A stretch of 64,000 nt of DNA from Chryseobacterium sp. MEBOG06 (GCF_021869765.1 NZ_CP084580.1:2356001-2420000), one strand, 5' to 3'. Shown: positions 1 to 9,419, numbered from the stretch's first letter. Notes: generated by a model not told the origin, from the sequence alone. Translations and numbers: made by a program.

Positions 1-3000
1 AACGGAGCTATTGTTCCCAATCCATTAGGTAACGCTCCATCAGTGTATGGTAATGAGAAGATCTATTCAGAGAAAATACTGGAAAATTCTCCTTTAGACC
101 GGATTCAGCAGCAGATTCAGGTGGGTACAGACTGGGCTGTTAAACCTGTGAAATTTGGCTATGAAGCCAATATCACGACAGATAAAGTAAGGAAATTTGC
201 CACCTCTTCCAGCTGGGTGAACGGAGCTACGTTCTCATCAATCAGTAATAACGGGATGTATGGCGAAGCCCAATTGTACAAAAATACAGCCACCGATGAA
301 GATGGTAATAAAACTATTGAATTTAAAAACGGTCAGGGCCAGATTATATTAGTCAGAAAAGAGCTCAGTGTAACCAAAAATGCAGATACTTATTATGTTT
401 ACAATGAATATAATCAGTTAGCTTTTGTAATTCCTCCACTTCTCTCTCAGTTAGAGACCTGGGGTATGGCGGAACATGATGCTTTGGCCTATCAGTACCG
501 TTATGACGGAAGAGGCAGGCTGGTAGAAAAAAAGCTTCCAGGTAAAGGCTGGGAATATATGGTGTATGATAAAGCCGACAGACTGATCCTTTCTCAGGAT
601 GCTAACCAGAGAGCTTCATCCAGCTGGATCATCTCTAAATATGATCTATTGGGAAGACCTATCTATACAGGAATACTAAAGGCTGATAATACCAGAATCG
701 GAATGCAGAACCAGATCAGTGGCGGGGCTATTATTGAAGGCAGGGACAATACCCCCCTGACGGCAAACGGAATGCCTTATTATTATACCAATATGCATTG
801 GGGCCTGGACACTCTGCTGTCTGTTACCTATTACGATTCTTATCCTCAGCAGTATAGTTTTAATCCTCCTTTCCCTTCAAGTATTCTGGGAGAACCTGTC
901 TTAACCGAAAACCCAACCGCTGATGGAAGAAGTACCAAAGGACTTCCTGTTCTTAGTCTTGTGAAAAATATTGAGGATGACAGCTGGACAAAAACTTACA
1001 CCTACTATGATACCAAAGGAAGAGTGATTGGCATTCATTCTATCAACCATTTGGGAGGCTATACCCATACCGAATCCAAGCTGGATTTTACAGGCACTCC
1101 CCAACAGATTATTACTAAACACAAGCGCCTAAACTCAGATTCAGAAAGAGTGCTAACAGAAACGTTTGAGTACGATCAACAAAACAGGCTATTGGTACAT
1201 AAACATCAGGTAGACAATAATCCTGTTGAATATCTTACCCAGAATAAGTACAATGAACTATCCCAGCTGGAATCTAAGAAAGTGGGCGGAATTGCTGCGG
1301 CATCCCCGCTTCAGCAGATGGACTATAAATACAATATCCGGGGATGGATGACCCAGATCAATGATCCTGCTGCTCTGAACGGAAAACTCTTTGGGTATAA
1401 GATCAAATATAACAATCCTGAAAACTCCCCAGCAGTTGGAAAGTTCAACGGAAATATCGCAGAAATAGACTGGAATAACAGTTCTGAAAACAATCTCAAA
1501 AGATATGTTTATGAATATGATGCCCTAAACAGGCTTACCAATGCTTTTTATAAAGAACCCACAACCGGAGTCAGCGGTAATTTTGACGAATACCTGACCT
1601 ATGACCTGAATGGAAACATCAGTAATCTCAAACGTACAGCGGCATCTATGCCAGGGAACACAGCTACTTTGGTAGATGATCTTGATTATATCTATAATGG
1701 CAACCGCCTGACTCAGGTGATCGAAAATGCGATGAATGATACCGGTTATGAAGGAGGTAATAATATCATAGATTATGACCTGAACGGGAGTATGACCACC
1801 ATGAAGGATAAAGGGATACAGAATATTGCTTATAATCATCTGAACCTGCCGGACCTGTTCTCCATCAATCAGAATAATCCTTTAGGAGGGCTTACCAGTT
1901 TCGGACTGAGCTATCTTTATAGGGCAGATGGCACAAAAGTACGTAAGACTTACACCTCCGGAGGCGGGAAAGGCCAAAACAAAACGACAAAGATGACAGA
2001 CTATCTGGATGGATTTCAATATAATTATATCGAAACCTCAGGTCCTTGTTTATGGTGCAAAACCAGTGTTGCCTTTGAAGCAGAAGCTTACAGAGATAAG
2101 AATATTTTTGATCCCGGAATCATATCCCCTATATGGCTGCTTGATTTTGTCCCCACTGCAGAAGGATTTTACAGTTTCATAGAAAACCGCTATATTTATC
2201 AGTACAAAGACCACCTTGGAAATGCCAGGGTAAGTTTTGCTAAGGACAGCCAAAATGCTCTTGAAATTATTGATACCAACAATTACTATCCTTTTGGTTT
2301 AAATCATATAGGCCAGGGAAAAAGTCTTTTAGGTGGGTATTTAAATTATAAGTTTCAGGAACAAGAGCTTGAGGAAACGGGTTTTTACTCGTTTAAATGG
2401 AGAAACTACATGCCAGATGTAGGAAGATTCTTTAATGTGGATCCTCTAGCAGAAAAATATGTCTATAATAGTCCCTATGCATTTTCAGAGAATCGAGTAA
2501 TTGACGGAAGAGAATTAGAAGGATTGGAATGGGTAAAGTCTATCACTATAAATCAAGATAATACTAAAACTTATACATTGAGTGCAAATATAAAACTGGC
2601 TAATAAATCTCAATCTTTTACCTCGCAAGATATAAAAGATTTTCAAACAAGTTATATCAATAACATGAAGACATATAATGGAACTTCAAGTAATGGAGAT
2701 AAAGTTGAGATTGGGAAAATAAATTTTGAAATGGTAGATAACGTAGAAGATGGAGATTATTCAATATCCATAGTTGATCATGTTGTAGATAATGAAGGTA
2801 AAGAGGTTTTAGGTAAAGATGGGATGAAAATTGGGGGTATGATACAATTGGATGGTAAATTTAGTGATCCTGTTAATGGATATATTGGTAATAGTCAGCA
2901 AAATAATATGCAGGTTGTTCCAAATGGAAAAAACATGACAGGTGAAGCAGCTGCTCATGAAGTTGGACATAGTTTTGGTTTAAGGCACAATACGGATAGT

Positions 3001-3126
3001 GATAATCCAATTCAAAAAGAAGTAAAAGTATCAAATCTTATGCATGATCCAAGAATGGGGAATGTTATAAATGCAAAACAAAGAGATATAATAATCCAAA
3101 ATATTCCGAATGAAAAAAGTAAATAA
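1..3126 (+). CDS. RHS/DUF6443 polymorphic toxin, metzincin-like tip (5' end outside window)
   Basis: The frame is open at base 1. The first residues align with about residue 95 onward of the complete RHS protein at 16030, so the signal peptide and DUF6443 N-terminus lie upstream of the window. Visible parts are YD/RHS repeats, a CLWC motif and the core signature ending in GRFFNVDPLAEK and a VIDGRELEG variant of the usual DPDG hinge. The last ~190 residues are a toxin tip with HEVGHSFGLRH (HExxHxxGxxH zinc site) followed by SNLMHDPR, which looks like a metzincin Met-turn. The role is inferred to be contact-dependent or secreted antibacterial toxin; the shell core would deliver a protease tip. 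The next gene overlaps its end and is the likely immunity gene. Confidence 0.88.
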   Translation, partial: NGAIVPNPLGNAPSVYGNEKIYSEKILENSPLDRIQQQIQVGTDWAVKPVKFGYEANITTDKVRKFATSSSWVNGATFSSISNNGMYGEAQLYKNTATDEDGNKTIEFKNGQGQIILVRKELSVTKNADTYYVYNEYNQLAFVIPPLLSQLETWGMAEHDALAYQYRYDGRGRLVEKKLPGKGWEYMVYDKADRLILSQDANQRASSSWIISKYDLLGRPIYTGILKADNTRIGMQNQISGGAIIEGRDNTPLTANGMPYYYTNMHWGLDTLLSVTYYDSYPQQYSFNPPFPSSILGEPVLTENPTADGRSTKGLPVLSLVKNIEDDSWTKTYTYYDTKGRVIGIHSINHLGGYTHTESKLDFTGTPQQIITKHKRLNSDSERVLTETFEYDQQNRLLVHKHQVDNNPVEYLTQNKYNELSQLESKKVGGIAAASPLQQMDYKYNIRGWMTQINDPAALNGKLFGYKIKYNNPENSPAVGKFNGNIAEIDWNNSSENNLKRYVYEYDALNRLTNAFYKEPTTGVSGNFDEYLTYDLNGNISNLKRTAASMPGNTATLVDDLDYIYNGNRLTQVIENAMNDTGYEGGNNIIDYDLNGSMTTMKDKGIQNIAYNHLNLPDLFSINQNNPLGGLTSFGLSYLYRADGTKVRKTYTSGGGKGQNKTTKMTDYLDGFQYNYIETSGPCLWCKTSVAFEAEAYRDKNIFDPGIISPIWLLDFVPTAEGFYSFIENRYIYQYKDHLGNARVSFAKDSQNALEIIDTNNYYPFGLNHIGQGKSLLGGYLNYKFQEQELEETGFYSFKWRNYMPDVGRFFNVDPLAEKYVYNSPYAFSENRVIDGRELEGLEWVKSITINQDNTKTYTLSANIKLANKSQSFTSQDIKDFQTSYINNMKTYNGTSSNGDKVEIGKINFEMVDNVEDGDYSISIVDHVVDNEGKEVLGKDGMKIGGMIQLDGKFSDPVNGYIGNSQQNNMQVVPNGKNMTGEAAAHEVGHSFGLRHNTDSDNPIQKEVKVSNLMHDPRMGNVINAKQRDIIIQNIPNEKSK

Positions 3127-3535
3127 TATTTTGTTAGTATATGTAATGCTCGTTTTTTATAGTTGCTTTTCTGTGCCTGAAATCCATTACACAGAATCAA
3201 TGGATAATAACGAGAAAGCAATTAGAAAAGACAGGTTGATGATCCAATTGTACAATGATGATATTTATAATGAAAAAATATCAATTAAAACTGATGATAA
3301 TATATTGATTTTTCAAGGTTCTAAAGTCAATAAGGGCATTACTACAAGAACAAGTGGAAATTCAAAAGTTTTAGAATTTACATTAAATAAAAATATAAAG
3401 GATATTGAGATAAAATATAGTGGGAAAAGGTATAAATTAAATATTAATGAAAAGTATAGTATTCTTTTCCTTGAACTAAGAGAAGGTATTATTGATGCTT
3501 TATATACTAATAGAGAGCCAATTTATACAGATTAA
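3110..3535 (+). CDS. Putative immunity lipoprotein for the metzincin-like tip
   Basis: The 141-aa product begins MKKVNNILLVYVMLVFYSC, a lipoprotein signal with a lipobox ending at Cys, so the protein should be anchored in the cell envelope. Its start lies 17 nt inside the toxin gene, which suggests translational coupling. The mature part is Lys-rich and beta-rich, with no family I recognise. The immunity role is inferred only from its position. An envelope location fits a toxin that acts in the periplasm or on envelope proteins. Confidence 0.7.
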   Translation: MKKVNNILLVYVMLVFYSCFSVPEIHYTESMDNNEKAIRKDRLMIQLYNDDIYNEKISIKTDDNILIFQGSKVNKGITTRTSGNSKVLEFTLNKNIKDIEIKYSGKRYKLNINEKYSILFLELREGIIDALYTNREPIYTD

Positions 3536-3550
3536 TCAAAAATCTAAGGA

Positions 3551-3617
3551 AAAAGTCTGTAACTTTGAATTCATACAATAAAATCCGCAACTGCGTAAAG
3601 TCTATGACTTTGAGTTG
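3551..3617 (+). repeat. Two imperfect copies of the cassette-boundary motif
   Basis: The motif AAAGTCTGTAACTTTGAA and, 40 nt on, AAAGTCTATGACTTTGAG match the element found after other immunity genes (7666, 4791, 9829, 35640). It always lies between the immunity stop codon and the terminator. The second copy keeps the ATG-AC-TTTG centre used as IS110 target elsewhere in the window. Confidence 0.6.
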
Positions 3618-3624
3618 ATATAAT

Positions 3625-3654
3625 AATAGGCTGTCTCAAAAGAGACAGCCTATT
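3625..3654 (+). terminator. Rho-independent terminator of cassette 1
   Basis: A perfect 13-bp inverted repeat (AATAGGCTGTCTC with an AAAA loop) is followed by TTTT. It closes the first toxin-immunity unit. Confidence 0.85.
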
Positions 3655-4143
3655 TTGCTCTTTCATCATCAAAAAAAATTATATTTATCCGATCTTATCG
3701 ATTTCTTTTCTCAAGAAGGAAATGATGTAACGATCAGATCAAATGTTGATAGTGAAAATCATTATGGCTACGGGACTGGAGGAATTGTGGTAAATGGTGA
3801 AAAAGTTCCCCTACCTACAACTGAAGGGATGCAAGATGCTGAAACTTATATTGTATTGGGGCACGAAATGGGACATGCTAAGTCAGACTTGAAAAAGGAA
3901 AAGAATGCAATGGATGACTGGTATAAAACTAATAGCGGAAAATCAATAACTATTGATGAAATAAATGCCACACATATAGAGAATAAAATTAGAAAAGCAG
4001 CAGGTCTTCCTTTAAGAACACTCTATAACCCATACAGGAATGATACTTCGTTGTTGACAAAAGATAATAAAAAGAGTTTGTACATTGATAAAAAAGAAAA
4101 TTATCCCACTAAAGAAAAAGTTAAAGAGAATTATGAATATTAA
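3655..4143 (+). CDS. Orphan M91/NleD-like metalloprotease toxin tip
   Basis: This is a toxin tip with no RHS core in front of it: the reading frame opens in the T-run of the preceding terminator and has only a TTG as possible start, so it is probably silent unless recombined onto a core. It carries LGHEMGHAKSD (HExxH) and, further on, an E-x-N-A-x-H-x-E-N-K-I-R segment followed by GLPLRTLY. That combination is characteristic of the M91 (NleD-like) effector protease family. The downstream lipoprotein gene overlaps its end by 11 nt and is the probable immunity gene. The family call is good; activity is not shown. Confidence 0.65.
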   Translation: MLFHHQKKLYLSDLIDFFSQEGNDVTIRSNVDSENHYGYGTGGIVVNGEKVPLPTTEGMQDAETYIVLGHEMGHAKSDLKKEKNAMDDWYKTNSGKSITIDEINATHIENKIRKAAGLPLRTLYNPYRNDTSLLTKDNKKSLYIDKKENYPTKEKVKENYEY

Positions 4144-4705
4144 AAAATACATATATATACTAGTTATCTTGGAGATATTAGTTGGCTGTAAAACAAAAAA
4201 TCAATGTGACCAATATGTCAATAGCATTAATAAGTCTATTGAACTAGAATATCATCAAAACTTAAAGACAAACCATGAATTATTTTTAAAAGAAAATACA
4301 TATATTGATCCCTTAGAAAATTACACAAATTTTAATAGCTGTAAAAGAAAATATATTTTATTCACTTTTCCTAAGGATACAGTTATTGTTTTAGATAGAA
4401 TTAGACATGATGATTATGCAGGTACAAATATTAATTTAACAGGAATTTATAAGGATGATGAATTATTATCTTTTAATAATTTTAGTAAAGGATTTAAAAA
4501 GATAAAAATTGACAATGATTATATTTTTAATAATAGTCATTATCAATATATTATTAAATTAAAAAAAGGGGATTTTTCAAAAAGAAAAATTTCTGAATTT
4601 TCTGATGATGCTTTAAAAGATATTACATTTATTACTCTAATTATAGACCAAAAAATAAAAGATATATACCGTGTATATTCTAACGAACTTGTAAGAATAA
4701 AATGA
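4133..4705 (+). CDS. Putative immunity lipoprotein (M91-like toxin)
   Basis: I place the start at the ATG that begins MNIKKYIYILVILEILVGC, because this gives a clean lipoprotein signal (LVGC lipobox). A longer version starting 48 nt upstream would spoil it. The mature part (~165 aa) is very AT-rich and Lys/Asn-rich, with no recognised family. The gene overlaps the toxin tip by 11 nt. Immunity is inferred from position. The AT content is higher than in the RHS core, as is usual for exchanged tip and immunity DNA. Confidence 0.65.
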   Translation: MNIKKYIYILVILEILVGCKTKNQCDQYVNSINKSIELEYHQNLKTNHELFLKENTYIDPLENYTNFNSCKRKYILFTFPKDTVIVLDRIRHDDYAGTNINLTGIYKDDELLSFNNFSKGFKKIKIDNDYIFNNSHYQYIIKLKKGDFSKRKISEFSDDALKDITFITLIIDQKIKDIYRVYSNELVRIK

Positions 4706-4786
4706 TAACAAAAGTAAAGGTATTGCATGATTGAAACTAATAACGGATATAAAATTTTAGACAATTGTAATCTTGCTGGAGTAGGC

Positions 4787-4848
4787 CCCGCTGCAAAGTT
4801 TGTAACTTTGAGCTAATAATAAAAAAACCATCGCAATTGCGGTGGTTT
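4787..4848 (+). terminator. Cassette-boundary motif plus terminator
   Basis: The CCGCTGCAAAGTTTGTAAC form of the boundary motif is followed by a 10-bp hairpin (AAACCATCGC, AATT loop, GCGGTGGTTT) at 4825-4848. Near-identical blocks occur at 9829, 30131 and 34160. Confidence 0.75.
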
Positions 4849-4876
4849 CTTATTGTAAAAGCGTTCTGTTTTTTAT

Positions 4877-5323
4877 ACAAAAACTACTACCAAGGTTACC
4901 GATTATCTGGATGGCTTTCAGTATACAGATGATGTACTTAGCCTTGTTCTTGCTGTAGAAGGATATTATAATTTCGTTGAAAAGAAGTATATTTACCATT
5001 ATACTGATCATTTAGGCAATATCCGTTTTTTCAAGAAAGATAGTAACGAGAAAGGTTATTCAGCAACAATTGAAGCAGAAGGAGATTCTCATTCTATTAA
5101 ATATGATAATTATGATTTGGCTGAAGCTGTTTATCATGAAGTAAAAGCTCATATAGAAGGTGAAGCTGGCGGAGCTGAACAAGATCATATAAATTATGGA
5201 TCAACTTATTTTAGGCTTGAAGCCAAACGGACTCCTGGGTCTCCTGCGGAAGTAATCAAAAACCAACTTATAAAATTAAGACAAGATGAAAAAAGACAAG
5301 ACAATAAGATTGGCAGTAATTAA
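4877..5323 (+). pseudogene. Orphan RHS-core fragment with unrecognised HExxxH tip
   Basis: The frame reads VTDYLDGFQY ... YIYHYTDHLGNIRF, i.e. late RHS core, and then switches directly into KKDSNEKGYSATIEAE. The GRWGVVDPL...DPDG section present in other copies is missing, so a deletion appears to have fused the core to the tip. The tip contains VYHEVKAHIEGEAGG; the HExxxH spacing is not a standard zinc-protease motif, and I do not recognise the family. There is no start codon or signal peptide in front. The first ~170 nt are duplicated at 30193-30360. Confidence 0.6.
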
Positions 5324-5840
5324 AAATATAATTTTTTTAGCAATATTATTTTTAGCAAATATAGTTGAAGGGCAGATTATAGAGATATACAAACCAATTG
5401 TTGTAACATATAAATCGGCAATACTAAATAATGAGAAAGTTAATATTGGAATCTTTGATCGGTTTCGGGAGGATACATCAAAAATGAGATATGAATATTT
5501 GAAGTATGATTCTGATAAAGAAGCTTTGTATAGATATGATGATAAACTTAAATCATTTCAAAAAATAATCTCTTTGCAACCGAATAACTTTGAAGTTCAA
5601 AAAAATATTAAGTTTGGAATATTTGATGAGTTTAATTTACAAAGAAAAGGGGAAGATGTCTTTATTGCAAAATCTCCAGATGGAAGCTATCCTTCACATC
5701 ATAGATTTATAAAGTCTATCGAAATTCTTGAAAAAACAAAAGAAAATCTAATATTAAAGATTAGTTTTCAAGACGAATTTGAATGGGGTTATTTTGGGAT
5801 TTTAGTTCTAAAAGATTTTAAATATTCCTCAGATCAATAA
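5286..5840 (+). CDS. Putative secreted immunity protein
   Basis: The 184-aa product has a signal peptide (hydrophobic IIFLAILFLANIVEG, then Q) and no lipobox Cys, so it is predicted periplasmic or secreted. It starts 38 nt inside the preceding toxin-tip frame. There is no recognised domain. Its place between a toxin tip and a terminator makes immunity the best inference. Confidence 0.62.
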   Translation: MKKDKTIRLAVIKNIIFLAILFLANIVEGQIIEIYKPIVVTYKSAILNNEKVNIGIFDRFREDTSKMRYEYLKYDSDKEALYRYDDKLKSFQKIISLQPNNFEVQKNIKFGIFDEFNLQRKGEDVFIAKSPDGSYPSHHRFIKSIEILEKTKENLILKISFQDEFEWGYFGILVLKDFKYSSDQ

Positions 5841-5921
5841 TAGATAATTTAGGTACCTGCTATCACACATAACCTTTCATCTTGCTGTCACGAGACTGCA
5901 TCGGATGGTTGTTATAATAAC

Positions 5922-5949
5922 AAAACCACTACTATTGAGTGGTGGTTTT
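5922..5949 (+). terminator. Rho-independent terminator
   Basis: A 12-bp stem (AAAACCACTACT / AGTGGTGGTTTT, one G-U pair) with an ATTG loop. The next RHS fragment begins only ~30 nt after it. Confidence 0.8.
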
Positions 5950-5982
5950 GTATATGAAAAACTATATATTCATTCTGAAAAC

Positions 5983-7035
5983 AATAAATATATTTATCAG
6001 TATAAAGACCACCTTGGAAATGCCAGGGTAAGTTTTGCAAAAGACAAAACAAGCGTTCTTGAAATAACGGATATCAATAATTATTACGCATTTGGAATGA
6101 ATCATATTGGAGGAGTGAAAGGCTTGTTAGGAGGTTATATGAATTACAAGTATAATGGTAAAGAGCTGCAGGAAACGGGAATGTATGATTATGGCGCAAG
6201 GATGTATATGCCGGATATCGGTAGATGGGGAGTTGTTGATCCGCTAAGTGAAAAGGGACATAATTTTTCTCCGTACAATTATGCTATAAATAATCCGGTA
6301 CGTTTTATTGATCCAGACGGAATGTGGATTAGTATTACAGATGGACAAAATACTTACCGTTATTCTAATGGACAAACCCAACACCAAGTAGACGGAAAAT
6401 GGGTAACAATTGACAAAAATGTAAAATTATCAGATAATGTAATAGGAATTGTTTCAGGTTTATCAGCATTAGAAAATGGTGGAGATACAGGAAAAGATTT
6501 GGTATCATATTTTGATAATGATAAACATGATGTGAATATTATGTATGATAAAGGAAATGCTGGAGATGCAGGGATTAGTTCATCAGATCCTATCAAAATA
6601 GATCCAAAAAAATCAACACAAACTCCAACGACCAATGGTCTTACAGAGTCTCCATTCTTTGTGAGCCTTGGGCACGAGTTAGGTCATAAAAGAGATGAAA
6701 GTAATTATTTGTTTAATGGAAGTTGGTTTGGGGTAAGTAGAGGAGAAATTTTTGCTTCACATTGGGAGAATATGATTCGTGCTGAAAATGGTTTGCCTTT
6801 AAGGTCTTCATACTCAACAAATCCGAAAATTTTTGGAGGTTTAGATTTACAAACTGTTTTAATTGACTGTACTGGAAATAGTCTTTACTATAATCACTAT
6901 GGAAAACCGTTAGATAATACATCGGGAGATGATAGATTAAACGCAGCAAGATCAGTATATGGAACAGCCGCTTCATCAGTTTTAAAAGGAAGATATAATT
7001 ATTATGACAATGCTAAACGAACAAAAAAGAAATAA
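5983..7035 (+). CDS. Orphan RHS-core fragment with M91-like metalloprotease tip
   Basis: Homology to the RHS core starts at NKYIYQYKDHLGNARV. Any start codon further upstream would lie before the terminator and is not credible, so this is an orphan tip. It has a complete core end ([20 protein letters not shown] ... DPDG). The tip carries LGHELGHKRDE and a downstream E-x-x-A-S-H-x-E-N-M-I-R segment with GLPLRSSY, the M91/NleD-like signature also seen at 3655. The tip continues ~75 residues past this. The frame is intact, so homologous exchange with a full-length RHS gene could activate it. Confidence 0.72.
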   Translation, partial: NKYIYQYKDHLGNARVSFAKDKTSVLEITDINNYYAFGMNHIGGVKGLLGGYMNYKYNGKELQETGMYDYGARMYMPDIGRWGVVDPLSEKGHNFSPYNYAINNPVRFIDPDGMWISITDGQNTYRYSNGQTQHQVDGKWVTIDKNVKLSDNVIGIVSGLSALENGGDTGKDLVSYFDNDKHDVNIMYDKGNAGDAGISSSDPIKIDPKKSTQTPTTNGLTESPFFVSLGHELGHKRDESNYLFNGSWFGVSRGEIFASHWENMIRAENGLPLRSSYSTNPKIFGGLDLQTVLIDCTGNSLYYNHYGKPLDNTSGDDRLNAARSVYGTAASSVLKGRYNYYDNAKRTKKK

Positions 7036-7624
7036 TATCCGTTTTATAGTTTTTATTTCTCTGCTCTTCTTGCAGTCTTGCTCTGCACAAAATCAACAGA
7101 TTAAAGTTTTCTTTGAGGATAAAAAGAAAAGCTCCTACGAAGGTTGTATTAAGGAATTAGAAGTTGATAAAATGAAAATGACAGATGAAAATAAGGAGGT
7201 TATAGAATTAATGATTAGTGGCTGTAAAGATGCATCAAAAATCTTTGATAATTTTATAGACGGAACTATTGCTTTATTACCACGCAAAGAAGACGATTTT
7301 ATTATTTATAATTGGAAGAACTACTCTCATTATATTCCCGCCCCTAGTGTTACAGTGCTTAAAACAGATAAGGCTAATGTTGTGGAATTTACATACTATG
7401 ATGAAGTAAATAATAGAGATGACAGCACTTTGAGAAGAAAGGTTTATGAAGAAAAAGAAGGAAAATTTAAAAATGAACTTGAGTTTATTCAAACTACATT
7501 AAAAGGGGAGAAAATGGATGATAATATATCTCGATACCAACGAAATGATTATTACGTTATCAAAAGGATTAAGGGAAAATATTTTTATTATACCATACTT
7601 AATGGAAAGTTAGAAATTAGATAG
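7004..7624 (+). CDS. Putative immunity lipoprotein (second M91-like toxin)
   Basis: About 205 aa. The N-terminus has a lipoprotein signal ending LLFLQSC. Two nearby ATGs (7004 and 7010) are both possible starts; either overlaps the toxin gene by roughly 30 nt. The mature protein is charged, with no recognised domain. It differs in sequence from the immunity protein at 4133, even though both neighbours are M91-like toxins. Confidence 0.65.
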   Translation: MTMLNEQKRNNIRFIVFISLLFLQSCSAQNQQIKVFFEDKKKSSYEGCIKELEVDKMKMTDENKEVIELMISGCKDASKIFDNFIDGTIALLPRKEDDFIIYNWKNYSHYIPAPSVTVLKTDKANVVEFTYYDEVNNRDDSTLRRKVYEEKEGKFKNELEFIQTTLKGEKMDDNISRYQRNDYYVIKRIKGKYFYYTILNGKLEIR

Positions 7625-7665
7625 TCTGATTTGCAATCTATGCCCTGTAGATAAATAAAGAACTG

Positions 7666-7690
7666 CTGCGCATTCTATGACTTTGCGCTG
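7666..7690 (+). repeat. Unoccupied IS110 target / cassette-boundary motif
   Basis: CTGCGCATTCTATG-AC-TTTG joins exactly the left flank of both IS110 copies (CTGCGCATTCTATG) to their right flank (TTTG). It therefore looks like an empty insertion site with AC as the shared centre. It lies after an immunity gene and directly before a terminator, as do the occupied sites. Confidence 0.7.
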
Positions 7691-7692
7691 AT

Positions 7693-7728
7693 AACCATAA
7701 ATCCTCGCTTTTGCGAGGGTTTATGGTT
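7693..7728 (+). terminator. Rho-independent terminator
   Basis: A 16-bp stem (AACCATAAATCCTCGC, TTTT loop, one G-U pair) followed by TT. Confidence 0.85.
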
Positions 7729-7766
7729 TTACAAAGCAGCAGCGTTTTTAGCAAAAAGTCTTTAAA

Positions 7767-9415
7767 CCCATCACCGAAGTCAGCGGTAATTTTGACGAAT
7801 ACCTGACCTATGACCTGAATGGAAACATCAGTAATCTCAAGCGTACAGCGGCATCTATGCCAGGAAATACGGCTACTTTGGTCGATAATCTTGATTATAT
7901 CTATAATGGCAACCGCCTGACCCAAGTGATCGAAAATGCTATGAATGATACCGGTTATGAAGGAGGTAATAATATCATAGATTATGACCTGAACGGGAGT
8001 ATGACCACGATGAAGGATAAAGGAATTCAGAATATTGCTTATAATCATCTGAACCTGCCTGATGGTTTTGCAATTAGCCAGACAGATCCGTTTGGTACAA
8101 ATGTAAATTTCAGTTTAAGCTATTTATATCGTGCTGACGGAACAAAACTCCGAAAAACAAATAAATCAGGAGGAGGAAGAGGTCAATCTACCTCATATTC
8201 ATATACTGATTATTTAGACGGTTTTCAATATAGTTTTTTGGAAACTGTACAGCCTTGCTTATGGTGTAGAACAAGTGTAGCCTATGAACAGGAGGCATTT
8301 AAGGATCCAATCCTTCTTGCCCCCCCCCTATTTTGGGCTCCCTAGGCTGGCTATTGGATTTTGTACCAACTTCAGAAGGTTTTTATAGCTTTACAGAAAA
8401 TCGCTATATTTACCAATATAAAGATCATTTAGGAAATGCCAGGGTAAGTTATGCTAAAAATAGTGAAGGCAACATTGAAATTACAGATACGAATAACTAC
8501 TACGCTTTTGGAGCAAACCACATAGGCGGAACTAAATCCAGTTTAGGAGGATATAAAGGCTACAAGTACAACGGAAAGGAATTGCAGGAGACTGGTATGT
8601 ATGATTATGGAGCGAGGATGTATATGGCTGACTTAGGAAGATGGGGTGTGGTAGATGGATTGGCAGAAACAACAAGGAGATGGACTCCATATGCATATGG
8701 TTTTAATAATCCTTTACGTTTCATAGATCCGGATGGAATGCAAAATCAGGATATTAATATAATAGGTAGTATGGCAAGAGAAGGATTTGATCAGCTAAAA
8801 TCCAATAGTAGTCTTAAAATGGAAAGGAATGAAGTTGATGGTAAATTAAGCACAGGCAAGTTAAGCCAAAAAGATTTTAATAAATTATCTGATACAGATA
8901 AAGTTTTATATAATGGTATTAGAAATCCTAATACTAAATCTGTAATTTATGCAGATAATAATAATGTTACACCAGACGGAGGATTAATACCAGGAGGCTC
9001 CTTTGGGGGAGCAAAGTATGATGCTGTAACAAAAACGAGTACAGCTACCCAATATACAAACCCTGAAGTATTGGGAGCAGCTGAAAGTTTCTCTGATGCT
9101 CCTAAAGGGACTGGTATAACTCATGAAATTGTAGAGAATGTATTGATCGCTCAAAAATCCTTGGAAACTAAAAGCGATGTTTCTATTAGTACTTCAGCTA
9201 ATTCCAATCCTATTTTTAACGAAATGCATGATCTGACAAGAAAAATGATGCCATATGATAACATTATTATATCAGCGAGAACAAGAGCTGAAAATACCGC
9301 GACAGGCTTAAGAAAGTACTATGAAGGTTTTGCTGGGAAAATAGATCCTAGTAATCAAGTTCAAACTACACCTTTATATAAAGTTTATAAAGATGATAAA
9401 AGATTAAGAAAATAA
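7767..9415 (+). pseudogene. Orphan RHS-core + toxin tip, frameshifted at a C9 tract
   Basis: Homology to the RHS core runs from SGNFDEYLTYDLNG through CLWCRTSVAYEQEAF. The frame then breaks in a run of nine C at 8320-8328 and resumes in another frame with GSLGWLLDFVPTSEGF. Seven or ten C would restore one frame. The core ends normally (DYGARMYMADLGRWGVV ... DPDG). The tip (~230 residues) includes GITHEIVENVLIAQK; I do not recognise it, and HEIVE is not a clear HExxH site. No start codon or signal peptide is present. A nearly identical ~800-bp core piece, with eight C, lies at 20340-21140. Confidence 0.72.
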
Positions 9416-9419
9416 CATT

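Noticed and set aside
3551..3617. Repeated boundary motifs as a possible CRISPR array
   Set aside because: Copies are kilobases apart or irregular, with no constant repeat-spacer spacing and no cas genes in the window.
4911..5116. HEVKAH in the tip at 4877-5323 as a zinc-protease site
   Set aside because: The spacing is HExxxH rather than HExxH, so I left the family unassigned.
5905..5982. Upstream start for the orphan RHS fragment at 5983
   Set aside because: The added residues are encoded by the terminator hairpin of the previous cassette and have no homology to RHS proteins.
7638..8048. Long minus-strand frames opposite the RHS core (also at 1525, 20291, 24460)
   Set aside because: They recur only because the core sequence is repeated; they mirror the plus-strand codons and have no start context or homology of their own.
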